Shown: positions 34,815 through 48,300 of the stretch, piece after piece
How positions within the stretch are numbered: the stretch's first letter is position 1
How the letters are laid out: each line of letters begins with the position of its first letter
From: Emmonsiellopsis sp. PD_33
Taxonomy: Eukaryota; Ascomycota; Eurotiomycetes; Onygenales; Ajellomycetaceae
Assembly (NCBI GenBank): GCA_032988165.1
Contig: JANTQF010000016.1
Coordinates: 1 to 64,000 of the forward strand
Length of the DNA: 64,000 nt
Direction of reading: 5' to 3'
The notes under the pieces: model-generated
The model's input: only the letters and a program-made list of their open reading frames with translations
What the model was told of the DNA's origin: nothing
The model's database searches: none
Translations under genes and position numbers: made by a program

Positions 34815-37178
34815 TCAATAAATAGGTCTCCCCTCATCCCACTTCCTCATCTCCCTCTCCCCACCCGGACTTCCAATACCAATACCATTACCACCACCAA
34901 CCCCCTCCCCAGCCCCGATCGAAAACCTAACCTTAGCAGTACTCTCTCTCTTCTTTGGACTGCCATCCCACTCCCCTCCAATCCCACCAATCCCACCCAC
35001 CCACTCCCAAACTCTCGAAACATCCCCCGCTCTTCCCTCCCTCACCGACGCCCTAACATTCGCATTCCCCTCCACCACCTGTCTAACCCCCTTCCACAAC
35101 CCTTCCCTCCTAGACCCCTTCAGCTCATCCCTCAACACATCATCTCGCAACTGCCCAACAGAAATCCACGCCTCATGCGCCTCGCCACGGGCATGCAGTG
35201 CCGCCTGCGTCGCGAGACGGTCAAGCGTCATGCCAACGAGCGAGGGGATGCGAGCAGCGTCGGAACGGCGCTGGAGGACCTTTGAGCGGGCGTAGGCGAT
35301 GGTGATCGTGAGGAGGGCTAGAAGGAGAAGAGGGAGTCGATACGCGAGGAGAGCGAGTCGTAGATACCTTCTGAGGGAGCAGCTGAGTGAGAGGTGGGAG
35401 AGGGACGTCGAGCTGTAAGAAAGGGGAGCGGCGGGACTGTGGTTTCGTGGGGGAGACTGTTAGTTAATGGGGAAAATCATTTGTCAGAAACAGTAATTAA
35501 GTTTTTAAGAGCCGAATGTTGCGATAGAGCGGATGCTGCTAGCAGCAATTCGTACAACAGTACAAGAAATAGGCAAGATAGAGATGACTTACTCATTTGT
35601 GGTAGTGGTAATAACCTCCTCGCGTCCCGTAATCTCCCCAATCGCGCCCCTCCAAAGCTCCTCAAACTCCTCCTCCGTCATGCCCTTTCTTTTCAGCTTT
35701 GTGATTTCCTCCTTGAGTTCCGAAGCAGTCATTCCCGGGGACGGAATTTCCGTACCATCTTCCTTGGCCGTCTCGCCACATTCCCACTTCGCCCTGCGTT
35801 CTCTCAACGCTTCGATGGCCCTGTCTGCAACAGATTTTACCCGGCGGACCTTCTCCCCATCCGGTTCACAGGTAGGTGGCAGGGGTACCAAGCCTCCCAA
35901 AGCCAAAGGATGCGGTACCAATACAAAATCTTGTTCGCATCTCGCCTCGAAATCTGGATAACAAAATGCATGTTGTGGACAGGGTTCACACTGCGGCTGC
36001 AGCACCTCCGCCCATTCAGGTACTTTGGTATCGGCCAGCGACCATGTAGGCTTGCCAGCACCACAGAAGCCGATTTCGATCTTCTCCTGCCTCCACCAAG
36101 CGGCAAAGCCACCAATCAAACCGAATATTACAACCCACGGCGCAGCTTTACTAACTCTCCCCTGCTGCCGCGGCTGCCGTCTTCTAATGACGGAGGCTGT
36201 AGTCTGTCCACTCTTCATCTCCTCTTCCAGCGCTCGGCTTTCCTCAGGTGTAAATTCCTCACCAGGTTCCAATCCCTCCTCATCATATTCCTCTTCGGAC
36301 TCTTCAATCTTTGGCGTGGTTAATCTTGCCATAGGCAGCTCGAAAGTCGACCGCGTCGGCACCTCCACATCTTCCTCCTGCTTCACTTTCCTCGACGGCG
36401 TCCGGTCCGATCTCCGCTTTCTCCTTACATCCGCCGCAGGGGTCGACTCAACCGAATATCTCGTCCCACTCCTCCGCTTATGCTCAACGCTCACAGCCCT
36501 GGTGCGCCCGTGCTCCGCTTCCATCGGCGAGCTCCCACTCTGGAACGGGTTATCGTCCGTAAAAACACCAGCGTCATCATGCGGCTCCCGCTTGACAGGT
36601 GATGGGAACGCCTCCACAGCCACTGACGCACGAGGTGTAGGAAGCGCTTCACTCTTTCGTAGCTTCCGCCCTGTGGCTCGCCGTGGCGTCTCCGCTAGAA
36701 CTCCAATATCTTCTCCCGTCTCTGTATCGGACGCGCGCGGATGCTTTGCCGTTGTCCGCCGGCTTCTAGCCGTCGATGGTGGTGGCTGTGGGGTCATGCT
36801 CTCCTCCGTCTCTATTGTCGACGCTCTAGTGCTCGGTCTCGATCGGCCTCTCCGCGACGTCGCCGGCGTAGATGGCGGGGGCATAGAATATCTGTCCTCG
36901 TCTTCATCTTCGCCCGCAATTGTGGTTTGGTTGTTAGGCATGTTGGTGATGCCCCTGCTAGTCCTCCGCACACGGTCACGTTCCCGGAGTAGCTTCTTAG
37001 CTTGAGGGAGAACCTCGCTCTCGAGGATCTCTATCAGCTGGGCCTTTTTCGCTGAGGCTGGGTAGGAGATGTCATGGTTGACGAGGATGGAGCGGAGGCG
37101 GGGCACGGTGAGAGAATTCAGGTCGAAGTCTGGGCTTAGGTAGGCCAGTTCACCGTTGCTGTCTGTATCTGATGCCAT
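34815..37178 (-). CDS. SRC1: Inner nuclear membrane protein Src1/Heh1 (HeH + Man1-Src1 C-terminal domain)
   Basis: Two exons, 37178-35593 and 35412-34815, in matching phase; 727 residues. The family (LEM2/MAN1 relatives) anchors chromatin at the inner nuclear membrane and takes part in nuclear-pore and envelope quality control. The N-terminal HeH domain (about residues 20-55) reads LTVPRLRSILVNHDI then KAQLIEILESE. A long basic/Ser-rich region with nuclear-import character follows (KRRSDRTPSRKVKQEED). The first membrane segment is APWVVIFGLIGGFAAWW (about 345-361), followed by a lumenal Cys-rich domain. The second (about 558-580) is encoded just after the single 180-nt intron. The end WISVGQLRDDVLRDE then VRQVVEGNANVRASVREG is the Man1-Src1 winged-helix signature. 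Without splicing, translation stops two codons past the last exon-1 lysine-rich region (NE-stop), removing membrane segment 2. Confidence 0.92.
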
Positions 37179-38429
37179 GCTGGACTGACTGGGATTTCCC
37201 GCTCGTTTCGTGGGAGAAAAGTATCCCGACCTGGAAAAGTAGAAAAACCAAGAGGGGAAAAGAAAAAGGAACAACTGGCTGCTTGGCTTGTGCGACTTGC
37301 GCTGCAAAAGAATGCCAAACCAGGAGTCAGGTGGGTTCTTTGGTCTGCAAAGAAGATTTTAGCCGCCAAAACAAAAGACTATGTGCGCCGGTATCCAGGG
37401 CAACAGCGGGGGATTGGCCGACGAGATCGATCAGGCCACGATGCAACAGCAGACCGAGAGTAGATTTACCGGTCTCGCCCACATGAAAAAAAGCAGAGGA
37501 TGCAGGTTTGGCGGAGATAATGGGCTAATCCAATGGTGTTTGAACGGAGCGCGATGCTGGATGGAGATGGAAGATGGAGGAGATCGGAGGCAACAAAGCC
37601 AACAAATAAACATGGAAGGGCCTGAGCCACAGCTGGAGCGCCACAATGATGTAGGCTGACCACGTGATGCATGGTCAGCCACAACCTTGACCTGCTTAGT
37701 CAGGATTTTTCCCCCTGAAAATTTCACGACCGCAGGGAGAGAGGGATCTGTTCAAAACTGGATGGCGAATTCCATTGTCAGGGTCAACATAACCAAGGGA
37801 AATATCCCAAATTCAGCAAATAATCCAAAATGGTAATCGATAATAATTAACTTAAGCTAGACAGCTTTTCCCCTAGTCCAAAACAGCCCAACACCCAGCC
37901 CGCAAAAAAATTAACAACAGGGTCCAATCCAAAAAGAAACAAAGACAAACGAACCCTGAATAACAGGTAGCGGCAGAATGGAAGCGTAGAAGCGTGGTAA
38001 CCATATATGTAAGAAGCATGAGACCGCTATGCCGGGAAAACAAAACGAACAGGAGAGAATGAAAGAATAACCCCAAACCAAATCCCACGTCAATCCGATC
38101 GAGATATGACAAGGAAAAAGAACGCCCCAGCAACATTTTTTTAATCAAAACTACAAGCACACACAGAGAGATCCAAGAAAAAAAGCTTGCTCCGTCATGA
38201 AAAAAAAGGTACAAAGTATCCCGCCGTAAAAGATAGCATCAGTCGCAACTTAATCGCTTCGCTTCAATTCAACGCAGGCCAATCCAAAAGCAGAAGTATA
38301 TACCAAGAAATAGAAGGGAGAAAAAATATATGGCAAGAATAAATGTAGCTGCCCAAAAAATACGGCGGGCGGAAAGAACACAAAACTCCAAGGGATCGCA
38401 TGCTACCGTTTATAAACGCCCGGAGTTTA
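37179..38429. other. Spacer, SRC1 promoter and adenylate cyclase 3' flank
   Basis: About 1.25 kb with no gene. The SRC1 side (37.2-37.7 kb) is its likely promoter and contains CACGTGAT at 37661-37668. The other side is A-rich on the plus strand and is probably the 3' untranslated region of the cyclase gene. Confidence 0.5.
37661..37668. promoter_or_regulatory. E-box CACGTGAT upstream of SRC1
   Basis: A Cbf1-type CACGTGAT site 483 bp upstream of the SRC1 start codon. It matches the sites at 7337, 18839, 18861 and 48477. Function inferred. Confidence 0.35.
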
Positions 38430-41400
38430 TTAGTCCTGGGCGTTGCTGGGGGGGGCCGAGTCATCATCGCCGGTAGCGCACACATCAGACAGGGCTTTTG
38501 TGCAGGTAATATTCGTCCTGGGGAGGCAGATTGTTTCTTTCATAGCTTTGAATTCGCTTAGCTGCGTCTGTAACTGTTTTAGGATATCTGCCATGGGCAC
38601 GGCGATATCTTTCAGTGTGTTTCCGCGCACGAAGGGGCGCATCATGTGGCGGATTGTGAGGGTGTTTGTGCAGGTCTAGAAGGTTTGGAATGTCAGTAAA
38701 CATTAAATCCATCAGAAAGGCAAGGGTAAACACCAAGGATGCGTGGGGAAATAGAAAACTACTAACCTCAACTCTGGTAACTTGATGTTCAATCAGACTC
38801 AAAACTACCGCATCAGAAAACTCTCCAGGCCGCGCCTTGACAGCTTCCAGCAGCCCTGTCTCCGGCGGTCTGAGTCCGACCTCGCCAAAGTTCTCTAGAG
38901 CACTGCACAAGGCCTCCAACCGCAATGCAACTGTCCACAAGCGCCACACAAGGTCCGCTTCAATGTTGAGATGCTTATCCTTCCCTAGTGGAATAGGTAA
39001 CGTCTCCGCTTCATCGGATACATCACGCGGGGCATTCAGCCGGCCAGCAAGCGAGTGAGGGTACATAAGGTATACGAATTCAGGATTCTCAAGACCCTTC
39101 AACTTCCGCTCACCCATATCCTTGACCTCAAACCCCTGTGTGCTCAGTTGGTACAGCTCACGGCGGATGTTGTTGTTGAGGAAATCATCGGAATAGGTAT
39201 CATCAGAGTCGATAGAACTGGTGCGATCAGAATCGGCAAAAGTTTCAAGGTTCCGTTGGATTTCCGCGACGAAATCTGCGGAGACAAATATCTGCCCACC
39301 ATCGGCAACAGCTGAAATTCGGGATGCTCGATTAACCATCGGCCCAAAGTAGTCCATGCGGCCGGTGACTGGATCCTTTTCACAGACTGGGGTGCCCCAG
39401 TGGACTCCCATTCTTACCGACAGGCCACGATAAATACGATTGCCATCGGAGTCATACTGGGCTCGACAGGCTGAAGCCTCCAGAATTTCCGTCGGCCATT
39501 CTGCCTCGAGGAGTAAACTTTGACAGGTAAAACACCACAGCAGAGCGGCAGTCGCAGTTGAAAACGACACCATAAAAGCGTCGCCTTCAGTCTTGACTTC
39601 GAACCCACCAATCTGAGCCAGTTGCCGTCGGAAAAGCTCGTTATGTATTTGGATCGCAGATCGCATGGCCACAGGGTACGTCTCCCAGAGAGATGTAGAC
39701 TTCACAATATCCGTAAAAATAATCGCCAACTCTCCGACTGGAGCTTCCACCCGAGTCAAGCGTGCTAATCTGGAATCATCAATACGTTCATTTTTCTTGA
39801 CTTTGGGAGCGGGGAAGATATGTTCTTCTGCGTAGAGAGACGGGCCTATCGACACACTCTGGGTTCTGGCCCTAGGACGTTCACCCCGTCGTTTAAGATC
39901 GCTCACACCAGCTATCATGACCATGATTTTGTTAGTGGCACCGTAGGAAATCGCCAAGTCTCGAAGCCTTTGTGATGCTTTCATCAGGTCCGAACGTTCA
40001 GACCTTGCAACATCAACAACAACATCAGCCGTGACATAATCCCAGAGCTCACCAGAGGCAAGGATGATCATTTCGTCTTGGGCAGTTAATGTAACACGGC
40101 GGGTACTTGGGGCGGCAATAACAGCTGGGATCATTGGGAAATATCCAAAGGCTCGAGACACAGAAAGTCGGTCATTCAGTTTCCCGTTGCGAGAAACAAA
40201 TCCGCCGGCTTCACGTATCCGTTCCCTTTCCGAAGCTTCAGCCGGATCGTGGTTCGTAGTCAGGTATTTGAAATCACCGCTTGACTGCACAAGTACCGCC
40301 TGAGCATCTCCAACGTTGGCGACAAACAGTTCCATATTTTGCAGATACATGATGGTCGCCACTCCTCCAGAATTATAATCGTCCTTGCTCAGCATTTTAC
40401 CAGACACGGACTCTCGTTCAAAATGTCGGAGCTCGCGGTCATCCATAGATCTTTGAGCAGCAGCAGCCATATCCTTATTTAGGGCCAAAAAGGTTCTCCT
40501 CAACGCATCAACTGGAGATTCAGCGCTGGACGTTCGGAGTTTATTAAGCTCCTTTCCAAATATCGTTGTGAAGTTTTCTTGGAGGAATTTCGCGATCCGC
40601 GATCCGCCGCTTGGAGATGATTGGCCATCAAACAAGCCCAAAATCGTTTCCGCGTGCTTCCCTCTAAAGCGTGTAACCAACATATCGATCATGGATAAAT
40701 GTTCGGTTCGCCCAAGGGTATCGGCCATACCGTAAGCAAGCGCACCAGAGAGCGAAGCTGACGTCCGAACTCGCCTATCCTCGGTCTGATCAGGGATACC
40801 AGGGATTGTCAGCGTGACATCCATCAGCCCAAGGACTCTCAGATGATTGAGGGAACCGAAGTTCGTCAAGTCTGTCCCATTGAAGGCGGGAATCCCAGCC
40901 GTGTAAGAGTTGTTGGGCTTGATCTCGAATCGCTTGTTACCCGAAAAATTCAGGTATTTCAAATTCCGATTCCAGTTCCAATTCCAGTCGTATGGCCAGT
41001 TAGAAACATTGTACTTCAAGGAATTACTTCCCACGTCCAAAATTGCAAGGCGATTCACCTTACAGAGCTCAGCGGGAAGCACTTGGAACTTATTGGCGTT
41101 TATGTGTAGAACCTTGAGACTGCTGGACTCCTCCAGATCGTCAGAAGGGAGTGCGCTAAGTTGATTCCCAGATAGGTACAGCTCCATCAAGTACTGCCAC
41201 CGTTTTATAAGGCCTTGGGGCAGCTCGGTTAACTCGTTGTAAGACAAATTCAAAATGCGGAGCTCTAATAGGAATTGTAGTTGATGGAAGATATCATCCT
41301 CAAGTCGATTATCGCCAAGGTATAGCTGTCTCAGCGACCCCGCAAATGTGAGTGATATCCTTTGAGAGAAACTTGAATCCTTTCGCGATGACGGAGTATC

Positions 41401-44400
41401 GGTTGCAGTTCGGGATGCAATAGATGCCTTCCTAACGCCTTGCCCATGTATGGACGCAATGGAACCTTTTCTGTGGGATGCAGCGGGGGAACTGCCAACG
41501 CTGAGGAGGCCGGCGGATGCTTGGCTTGGTCTCCTGGCTTCGAAATCCTCCAACTTTCCTAGCTCTTCATAGTTCGGTGAGACTATGCCGGGGGTAGATG
41601 CTGGTGTACCATTGGCATGAACCTCATTTGGAGGAACTGGAGGCGAACCAGAAAGTTTGGGGAAAGCGTCGAGAACGTTGGAGGAGAGATTCAATGTCTC
41701 TAACTTCGCACAGTACCACAGCTCCGGAGGGAGTCGATTCAAGTTACATTCGCGTAGATTTAGGTTTTTGAGTTCAGTCAAGCAACCTATGGAAGGCGGC
41801 AGGGATGATAATGGATTTTTCGACATGCTGAAGTGCTCAAGCTTCCGGAGGGTCCCAATATATGGAGAGAGGGTAACGAAATGGTTCTTGTTAAGAATAA
41901 GCTTGGTCAAGTTGGGAATGTTCAGAAAGAACGAATCTTTTAGTTGAACTAACTTGGCCGACGCGATGTTGAGAGACGTAAGGGTTGGGACTGGACAATT
42001 TAGATCAAACTGCGTAACCGGGCAATGATCCAAGATAAAAGTCTGCAACTTTGAAAAGCAGCCCGAAAATGTCGACACGGCATTGTGCCCAATCACCAAC
42101 TGTTCCAAACGGGGAAGAGAGGTGATGTTATCGATGCTCGTGATGCTATTGAATCTCGCATCGATCTCTTTGAGATTTACCAAGTCCCTAAAGGTCTCTC
42201 CAAGCGGTCCGTGAAGGCCGTTGTTGGTCACCCACAACCGTTCCAGAGTTTGTAGCCGCCCGATATTCGACAACTCGCTAATTTTATTGAAGCTAATGTC
42301 CAGATCAACCAAACTCTTCAAATTATATAGGAATGCGGGGAATTCGCTGAAATTATTGGATGAAATATTCAGGCTTCGCAGGGAGTCAAAATCGCCGAAA
42401 TAAGCCGGTAACGTCGATAGTTTATTATTGGTCATCTTTAGACTAACAAGGCGATGAAGATTATGGAGTTCAGCGTGCTCCAACTGTTCGAGCCGATTGT
42501 TGGAAATGTCCAAATATGTGAGCTGGGTCGCGAGGCTCAAACTGGCTGGCAAACGCCAAGCCTCGTTGCTGGTATACTTGATCTCGCGAAGGTTGACACA
42601 ACTCTGGATGAAATCCTTTGGGATATCAAGCGCCAAGTTCCTTGACAGATTCAAGGACATAATCTCACCCGCTCTTTTATAGAGGGTGATCGGGATGGTG
42701 ATAAGGCTACGTCCGTGTAGATCCACGTTGCTAAATTTTTGGTTCTCATTAATGCCCAAATCGGCATCAAGACTGGCATAGCCGGAAAGTTTAGTAGGGA
42801 GGAAAGTAAAGCGGCAAAGATAACTGTTGTCTTCTCGTCCAATGTCTGCAACCCGATCGGATGGTAGATATCCAGCTTGTTCAAGCAGCCGCTTTTGCAT
42901 CAGGATCGGTCTCTCTCCATGGTCCAGTGTCCTTGAAAGGTCATTCTTTCGCAAAACGATATCATAGTTATTCAGTTCATCTTGGAGAAATGATTTCCGA
43001 CCAAGCATTTCCAAGATATCCGTCACAGTAGTATTGAGACCGGACGAAAGTGTTGTGAAGGTGGAATCTATACGGAAGATACGCACACCAAAAGGGCGAC
43101 CTTCTTCATCAACCGACATGCCCTCGCCGTCTGGTAGTTCGGCAAGTCGCCCCACGACATCGTCTCCGACCCTCCTCACTGCCCAACTGTCCGGAGCATG
43201 CCAGTCGCCAGAAATTGAAAGGTCATGCGGACTTCGCATATCTTTATCCTGCTGTTCAGGAAGAGGAGCACCAGTGAAGATACCACCACTATCGGTGGGC
43301 GATATAGGTCTAGGTTGGGAAACAATATCAGAGAGATTTGACAGGTCGGTATCCAATTTCCAGATTCGATCCTCTTCGAAAGTGTCCCGGCGATTCTTAT
43401 CGCCCTCCTTTCCTCTGGTGTTGTGACTGAATGGAAATTGCGGATGGCGGAATTTGGATGGTCCCCTACCGGAGCCGTCCTTCTTGCGCTCGGAATCCGG
43501 ATTCTCCGACAGCTTCGACTGCGTCGTGCTTTCAAAACTTCCATTCCTAGCACGTCTTGGAGAATGATCCCGTCGTAGAAATTTGGGGCCTTTGGGGCCA
43601 TCCTGGAGAGACTTTGTTGAAGGCGGTAAATTGCGCAGTGAATTTGCAACAGTTTTGGGATGTCGGCGGACTTTATCAAGGAACGATCTTTTGCTTGGTG
43701 GAATGCCGGGCGATCTTTGGCCTTGAACCTCTCGAAAACCTCCGCTCTGGACACTAGGCGACGGGCTTATGGAGCGGCCGCCTAGAGTAGTGGACGAACT
43801 AGCAGGCGATAGGATACCCTCTTGCAGGTGCCGACGAGATGGGTTCTCACGATCGGAGGGGCGGAGTTGGTGGGATACATCATGGGTCTGGGGCGTAGAC
43901 TTCTCCTCCTTACTTCGAGAAGGTCGATGGCCAGGGAAATAAAGGCGGCGGCTCTCTTTCTTTCCATTGCGCTCATCGCCCGCCGAAGCAAACCGCTGGC
44001 TATCGGCATCGGTTGGAGTATCATGCACTGGGGCATCGCCATAATTCGGTATGTCCTGTTTTTAATTGTCAGTATGGCTGTTTTTTGTACGATTTACGAA
44101 GATGTAGATGTTATGAAAACGCATCAAGAAATGTGCTAGGAGAATAAAATGCAAACACGGACAACATCCCCAGCGGCAAAAGTATAGAAAAAGCGGCGCA
44201 TGAACATCACGGAAAATACGTGTTGCAAGAGCGGTAATAATGGAAGCGCAGGTGCGAAATCCAATCCACTCAAATCATCAAGTTCCAGCATGCTTTGCAC
44301 GGCGTATTTGGGACGTTTAACAGTGAACGGATGAAACCAAATAGTCATGAATAACCATGAAACGAAAAACGCGCCCCAGCTTACATTGAATTTTTGGTAC

Positions 44401-45352
44401 ATCCAAGGGGTAACATCGCTGGAAGGAATAGGAGTGCGCGGTCGAGAGCCACCAGGTGACGATGGCCTCTCCAAGGGGTTCAGGGAATTGGTAGAGTTAT
44501 TTCTTTCACGGACCTTAGATTGATTGCGTGACGATATTCCGGGAAGTCGATTCGACAAGGAAACGCGCTCCACGAGGGCTGAATCTGACGAATTGTTATA
44601 TTCATCACCGAAAAACCCATGTAATCGTTTGTGGAAGCGTCCACTACTGGATTTTGAGCCTTGGCTGCTCACGGTATTAGCACTGGCAACGGAGGGCCTG
44701 CGGCGATCGTCGTCAAGGGGGTCTGGTGAATTCGTTGGACCAGTATGTACGCCAGGGGGGCGAAATGAGGGAGAAGTTTCCACATCGGAGCCGTCATGGA
44801 GAAAGGTGCCTTGGGCAGCGCTAGGTTGTAACGACGCGGGGGTTGTCCACGATGGTGATCGCTTCCGAGGATTTGTGTCTGGGGGAACCGGGAAAAGATG
44901 TGAAGCAGGAGGATTGTCTGTTGCCCCAAGAACGGCGAGAGCTTTCCTATGGTTCCCAAAACCAGTGGTCCGCCTGTCAGTTGGGGAGATCTCGGGAGAA
45001 CTGGACAAACGCGCAGCAGTAGCATCGCTAGCGGAAGTGCGGGGGTGTTTTGAAATGAGTTGCGATCTTAGCAATACGGAACAAGGTCAGCTTCACAATG
45101 AACTTTTCAAGGATATCCAGCAACCCATTGAAAAAAGTCGTGCTCAACTAAGCACAATAAAGCTAAACAAGAAAAAGCATAGTAGCCAAAACCATACCTG
45201 CTCTGCTGGGCCGGATTCTGGCGAGAGCTCGTCAGGCCCAGATGCTGGCCCTGCCCCTGCGTCACCGTATCATGGGAACGCCAGCTACCATTACTCGAGC
45301 TTTCCGAGCCATGCCTTGGATTCTGTTCTTTGTCTCGCTGGCGTTTGGCCAT
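38430..45352 (-). CDS. Adenylate cyclase (fungal LRR-PP2C-class III type)
   Basis: Four exons, 45352-45198, 45066-44385, 44055-38767 and 38675-38430, phase-matched; 2,123 residues. It makes cAMP from ATP and feeds protein kinase A in nutrient sensing and morphogenesis, at the membrane under G-alpha and/or Ras control. Order: Ser-rich N-terminus (1-~550) with the conserved TPWMYQKFNDIPNYGDAPV spanning intron 2; Ras-association-like region (~600-670); about 20 leucine-rich repeats (~720-1365); PP2C-like domain (~1390-1660); class III catalytic domain (~1718-1880). In the last, FTDIVKSTSLWE and KTEGDAF hold the two metal-binding aspartates. The tail TCTNTLTIRHMMRPFVRG after intron 3 is a conserved fungal ending. 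In the PP2C-like part FDGQ replaces the active-phosphatase DGHGG form, so phosphatase activity is doubtful. An upstream in-frame ATG at 45367 is an alternative start. Confidence 0.95.
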
Positions 45353-48300
45353 GTTGGCCAAACACACCGCTTGGCGTACAACTGGGCGGGCGGGGAGGGA
45401 GTTGAAGCGAACAGCCTTGTAAGCCTAGCTCTCACGCTTCCCAACGGCGCAAACGGTGTAGAGTCATCCAATTGTTCTTAAAGTATGATGGCGAAAATAT
45501 AGAAGTCGTCAGAGATGCAATGCGGGAGATTGTGGAGCGATGAGCCGGGGTTCGTTAGGATATTGTTCAACGTTTTGCGTGAAGTCGGCAAGAGGCAAGG
45601 CGAATGAGATTGCCGCATTGACTTGGGGTGGCTAACGGCAGAGGTCGCGCGGCTACGGGACGAAATAGCCAGGAGAAGATAGGAGGGGAGCTTGACGCGG
45701 GAAGCACACCGGCTAGACCATTTCCTGGTGGCCGCGCAGCCGGGCGAGACGGGGTAAATAAGGCGGCGAGAGGGCGGTATGCGGCGAGTACGGGCGTTAC
45801 GCAGCGTTCCTCATCCGAGCAGCGATGGGCAGGACACGCCAACGCAGCATAGAGCCGTACAGGACGAGGGAGGCGGGGTGCAGGCGATGCGATGGGGATG
45901 GAGATGGCGACAGCAAGGAGGAGGATGGACGAGGTTGATTGATGCTTGGCCGCAGGCCGGACACGGCGCCCAATCAGAACGAGCGGATGGGGCTGCGGCT
46001 CAACCCCAGGTTCCGCTGACTCAGCCACGTCTATCCCAATGCGGCACTAGCGCCAGTCCTGCGCTCCTGGCACTTGTCGCCCGCCGTGGCTGGAACTTCG
46101 TCTAGTTTCATCCCTTCAACAACCAGACACCTGCCTCTCCGACTCCCTCACCGACTCATGCTGTTGCACCCGTAGCCTGGCGTCGACATATCTCCACTCA
46201 TGTCAAACCTACAGAGGTGCGGTGGCTCTTTTGTCCGGCGCGAATTGGCCGTCATCCACTCAAGTCATGGGTTGTCAGGAGGTGATTCATCTGAACTCCC
46301 ACCGCTGGGAAAGCCCAAGCCAAACAGGCCAACGAACCATTCAAACACTACAACACTGCTCCGCTGGGTTCTATCATTCGTTTGCTGCCATCAGCAAAAT
46401 AGAATGGTTACGAGATTATTCAATATCCCTAGCAACTCCCTACTGACATCCTACAATATTCGATATATCCCTTGCTCGTTGCCACTCTTCTCCGCCAGGA
46501 GTTCTACACTTGGATGAAACATAGACCGTTCATGACACTCCACGCGAAATATTTATATGCAGGGGGTTCTCGTACTCACCTCGCGACTCACGGAGGATCT
46601 CCGTTGCAGCCCTCGAACAACCACCGTCGTCAATCTTGACACGAATGGTGTATTGGGCGTGCCCTGGAACAATACATTGCGCAACCTACTCTCCATGAGA
46701 CATGTTCACTCGGCCTGATTTCAGCCTGAATCCTGATGATGATACATATCTCATAGCGGGGGCTAATCAATAAATACGCACAATTCAACTATCCGGCGTA
46801 GATATCTACTGTAAAGAAAAAGAATGGATGCGTGAAAACCGCCTCTTCCATCTTTCCTTCTTTATATTTTCTCAGCTTGAAAATCTTTCAACAATTGTTA
46901 TTTACGGAAGTTTTCTTCCATGGCTCATATGATATGTTCAAACGACAAATCCTACGTATAGACCTTCGGAAAACTATCTGCCAGGGGAAACAACACCTCC
47001 CTCTATTTGCCTGGATTGATTTTTTCCCTCGCATACTCCGCTCGACATTCAATTTTTCTATGAAAGCGCAGTTAACCAAACAGCCAATCTTACAAAGGCA
47101 CGGCCATGGGAGATTACACCCTTTTCCTTCCTTCCCCTTTCTCAACCTCTATCCAGACACCTAAACTGCACAGCCAGTTTCTTTACCCTTTCCCCCTTTT
47201 CCAAAAGGAAAAAGAAGAGGTTAATATTTCCTCATAATATAAGACTATCAATCTAAGCTAGTTTCTAGCTACATATTAACCGCCCATCAAAACTATCTCA
47301 AAACTCAGTCAGTCAATCAATCAATCTCTCTCCTTAATTCTAGAAGGAACTACTACCTAGACATATAGAATTTCTTCCGCGGTCTGTTCTTCAGACATGT
47401 CATACCTTATCAATGAATGCCTAGTAGTAGGATGTTTTCAACAGATATACATGACCATCTATGTATCTCCCAGTTATCAATTCATTTTACTTACTAGACT
47501 ACAAAGTCTTCTCATGTGTAGGATTCACATACACTACAAAACACGCAGTGCCTATCTATCCGATTCCATAAAAAGATCTCAAGAGAGTTCAATGTATGTT
47601 AATAATGTTTCAGCCCACAATGTATATCTTCTCTTCCAATTTAAATTTATATAAATCTGCCATACCTAACTACTGTCCGTAAATGAGCTACATTGTATGG
47701 ATTTGAATAAAGGCATTAATTGATAGACCCCCATTGCCAAAATCTGGATAACCAGTCGGATCCAACAGACAAAAAAAAAAGAACGAACTTGATTGCTTTT
47801 TCCCACTGCCTGGCTTGATAGGGCGTGCAATCGGCAGCTCGTTGAAGATTGTGGGATGATCATTGATCAAAGATCATGCAGAGCTCTGTCAATCCATGAT
47901 CAGCAGATTGGCAGTTGACGGGCATTAGCGTGGTGAATCAATTGGAGAATGAGAGAGAGGCCATGACATTTTCTACTCCGTACTGTGGTATTGAATTCAA
48001 ACCCCAAGAGTGATTATTTTGGCGTGAGAACTTTAGCGAAGGAGAATTTTCGAGGACATGTCTGAATCATCACACGATCAATAGTTGATTCAATAGCGGC
48101 CAACCTAAAATATAAAAGCGAGGACAAAACCAAGGCCTGGCCTGAGATAAAAATAGAGCCTGAGACCTCCCTGATCGGATCTGGAGAGACCTCAGACAGG
48201 TGACAGGTCGAAAAATGCACCGGAGTCTGGCCATGACGACGCCAGCAGCAAATCTTTTGGAAATCGGAGTCTGGTGCTGGTGGGTTTGGTGAGATATTTT

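Noticed and set aside
34210..34837. Two long minus-strand frames rich in Phe, Ser, Leu and Tyr that look like membrane proteins
   Set aside because: They come from a low-complexity purine-rich tract (A/G on the plus strand), overlap each other in different frames and resemble no family.
36025..37005. 326-codon plus-strand frame opposite SRC1
   Set aside because: Ser/Val-rich shadow of the SRC1 coding strand, with no domain. SRC1 on the minus strand has clear HeH and Man1-Src1 motifs.
38485..38766. Unspliced C-terminal extension of the adenylate cyclase frame past 38767
   Set aside because: The frame stays open by chance through intron 3. The spliced ending TCTNTLTIRHMMRPFVRG matches the conserved end of fungal cyclases, so the extension is not used.
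45567..46105. Overlapping frames on both strands (153 and 108 codons) in a GC-rich block upstream of adenylate cyclase
   Set aside because: Ala/Arg/Pro-rich on both strands with no domain; consistent with GC-rich promoter or leader sequence.
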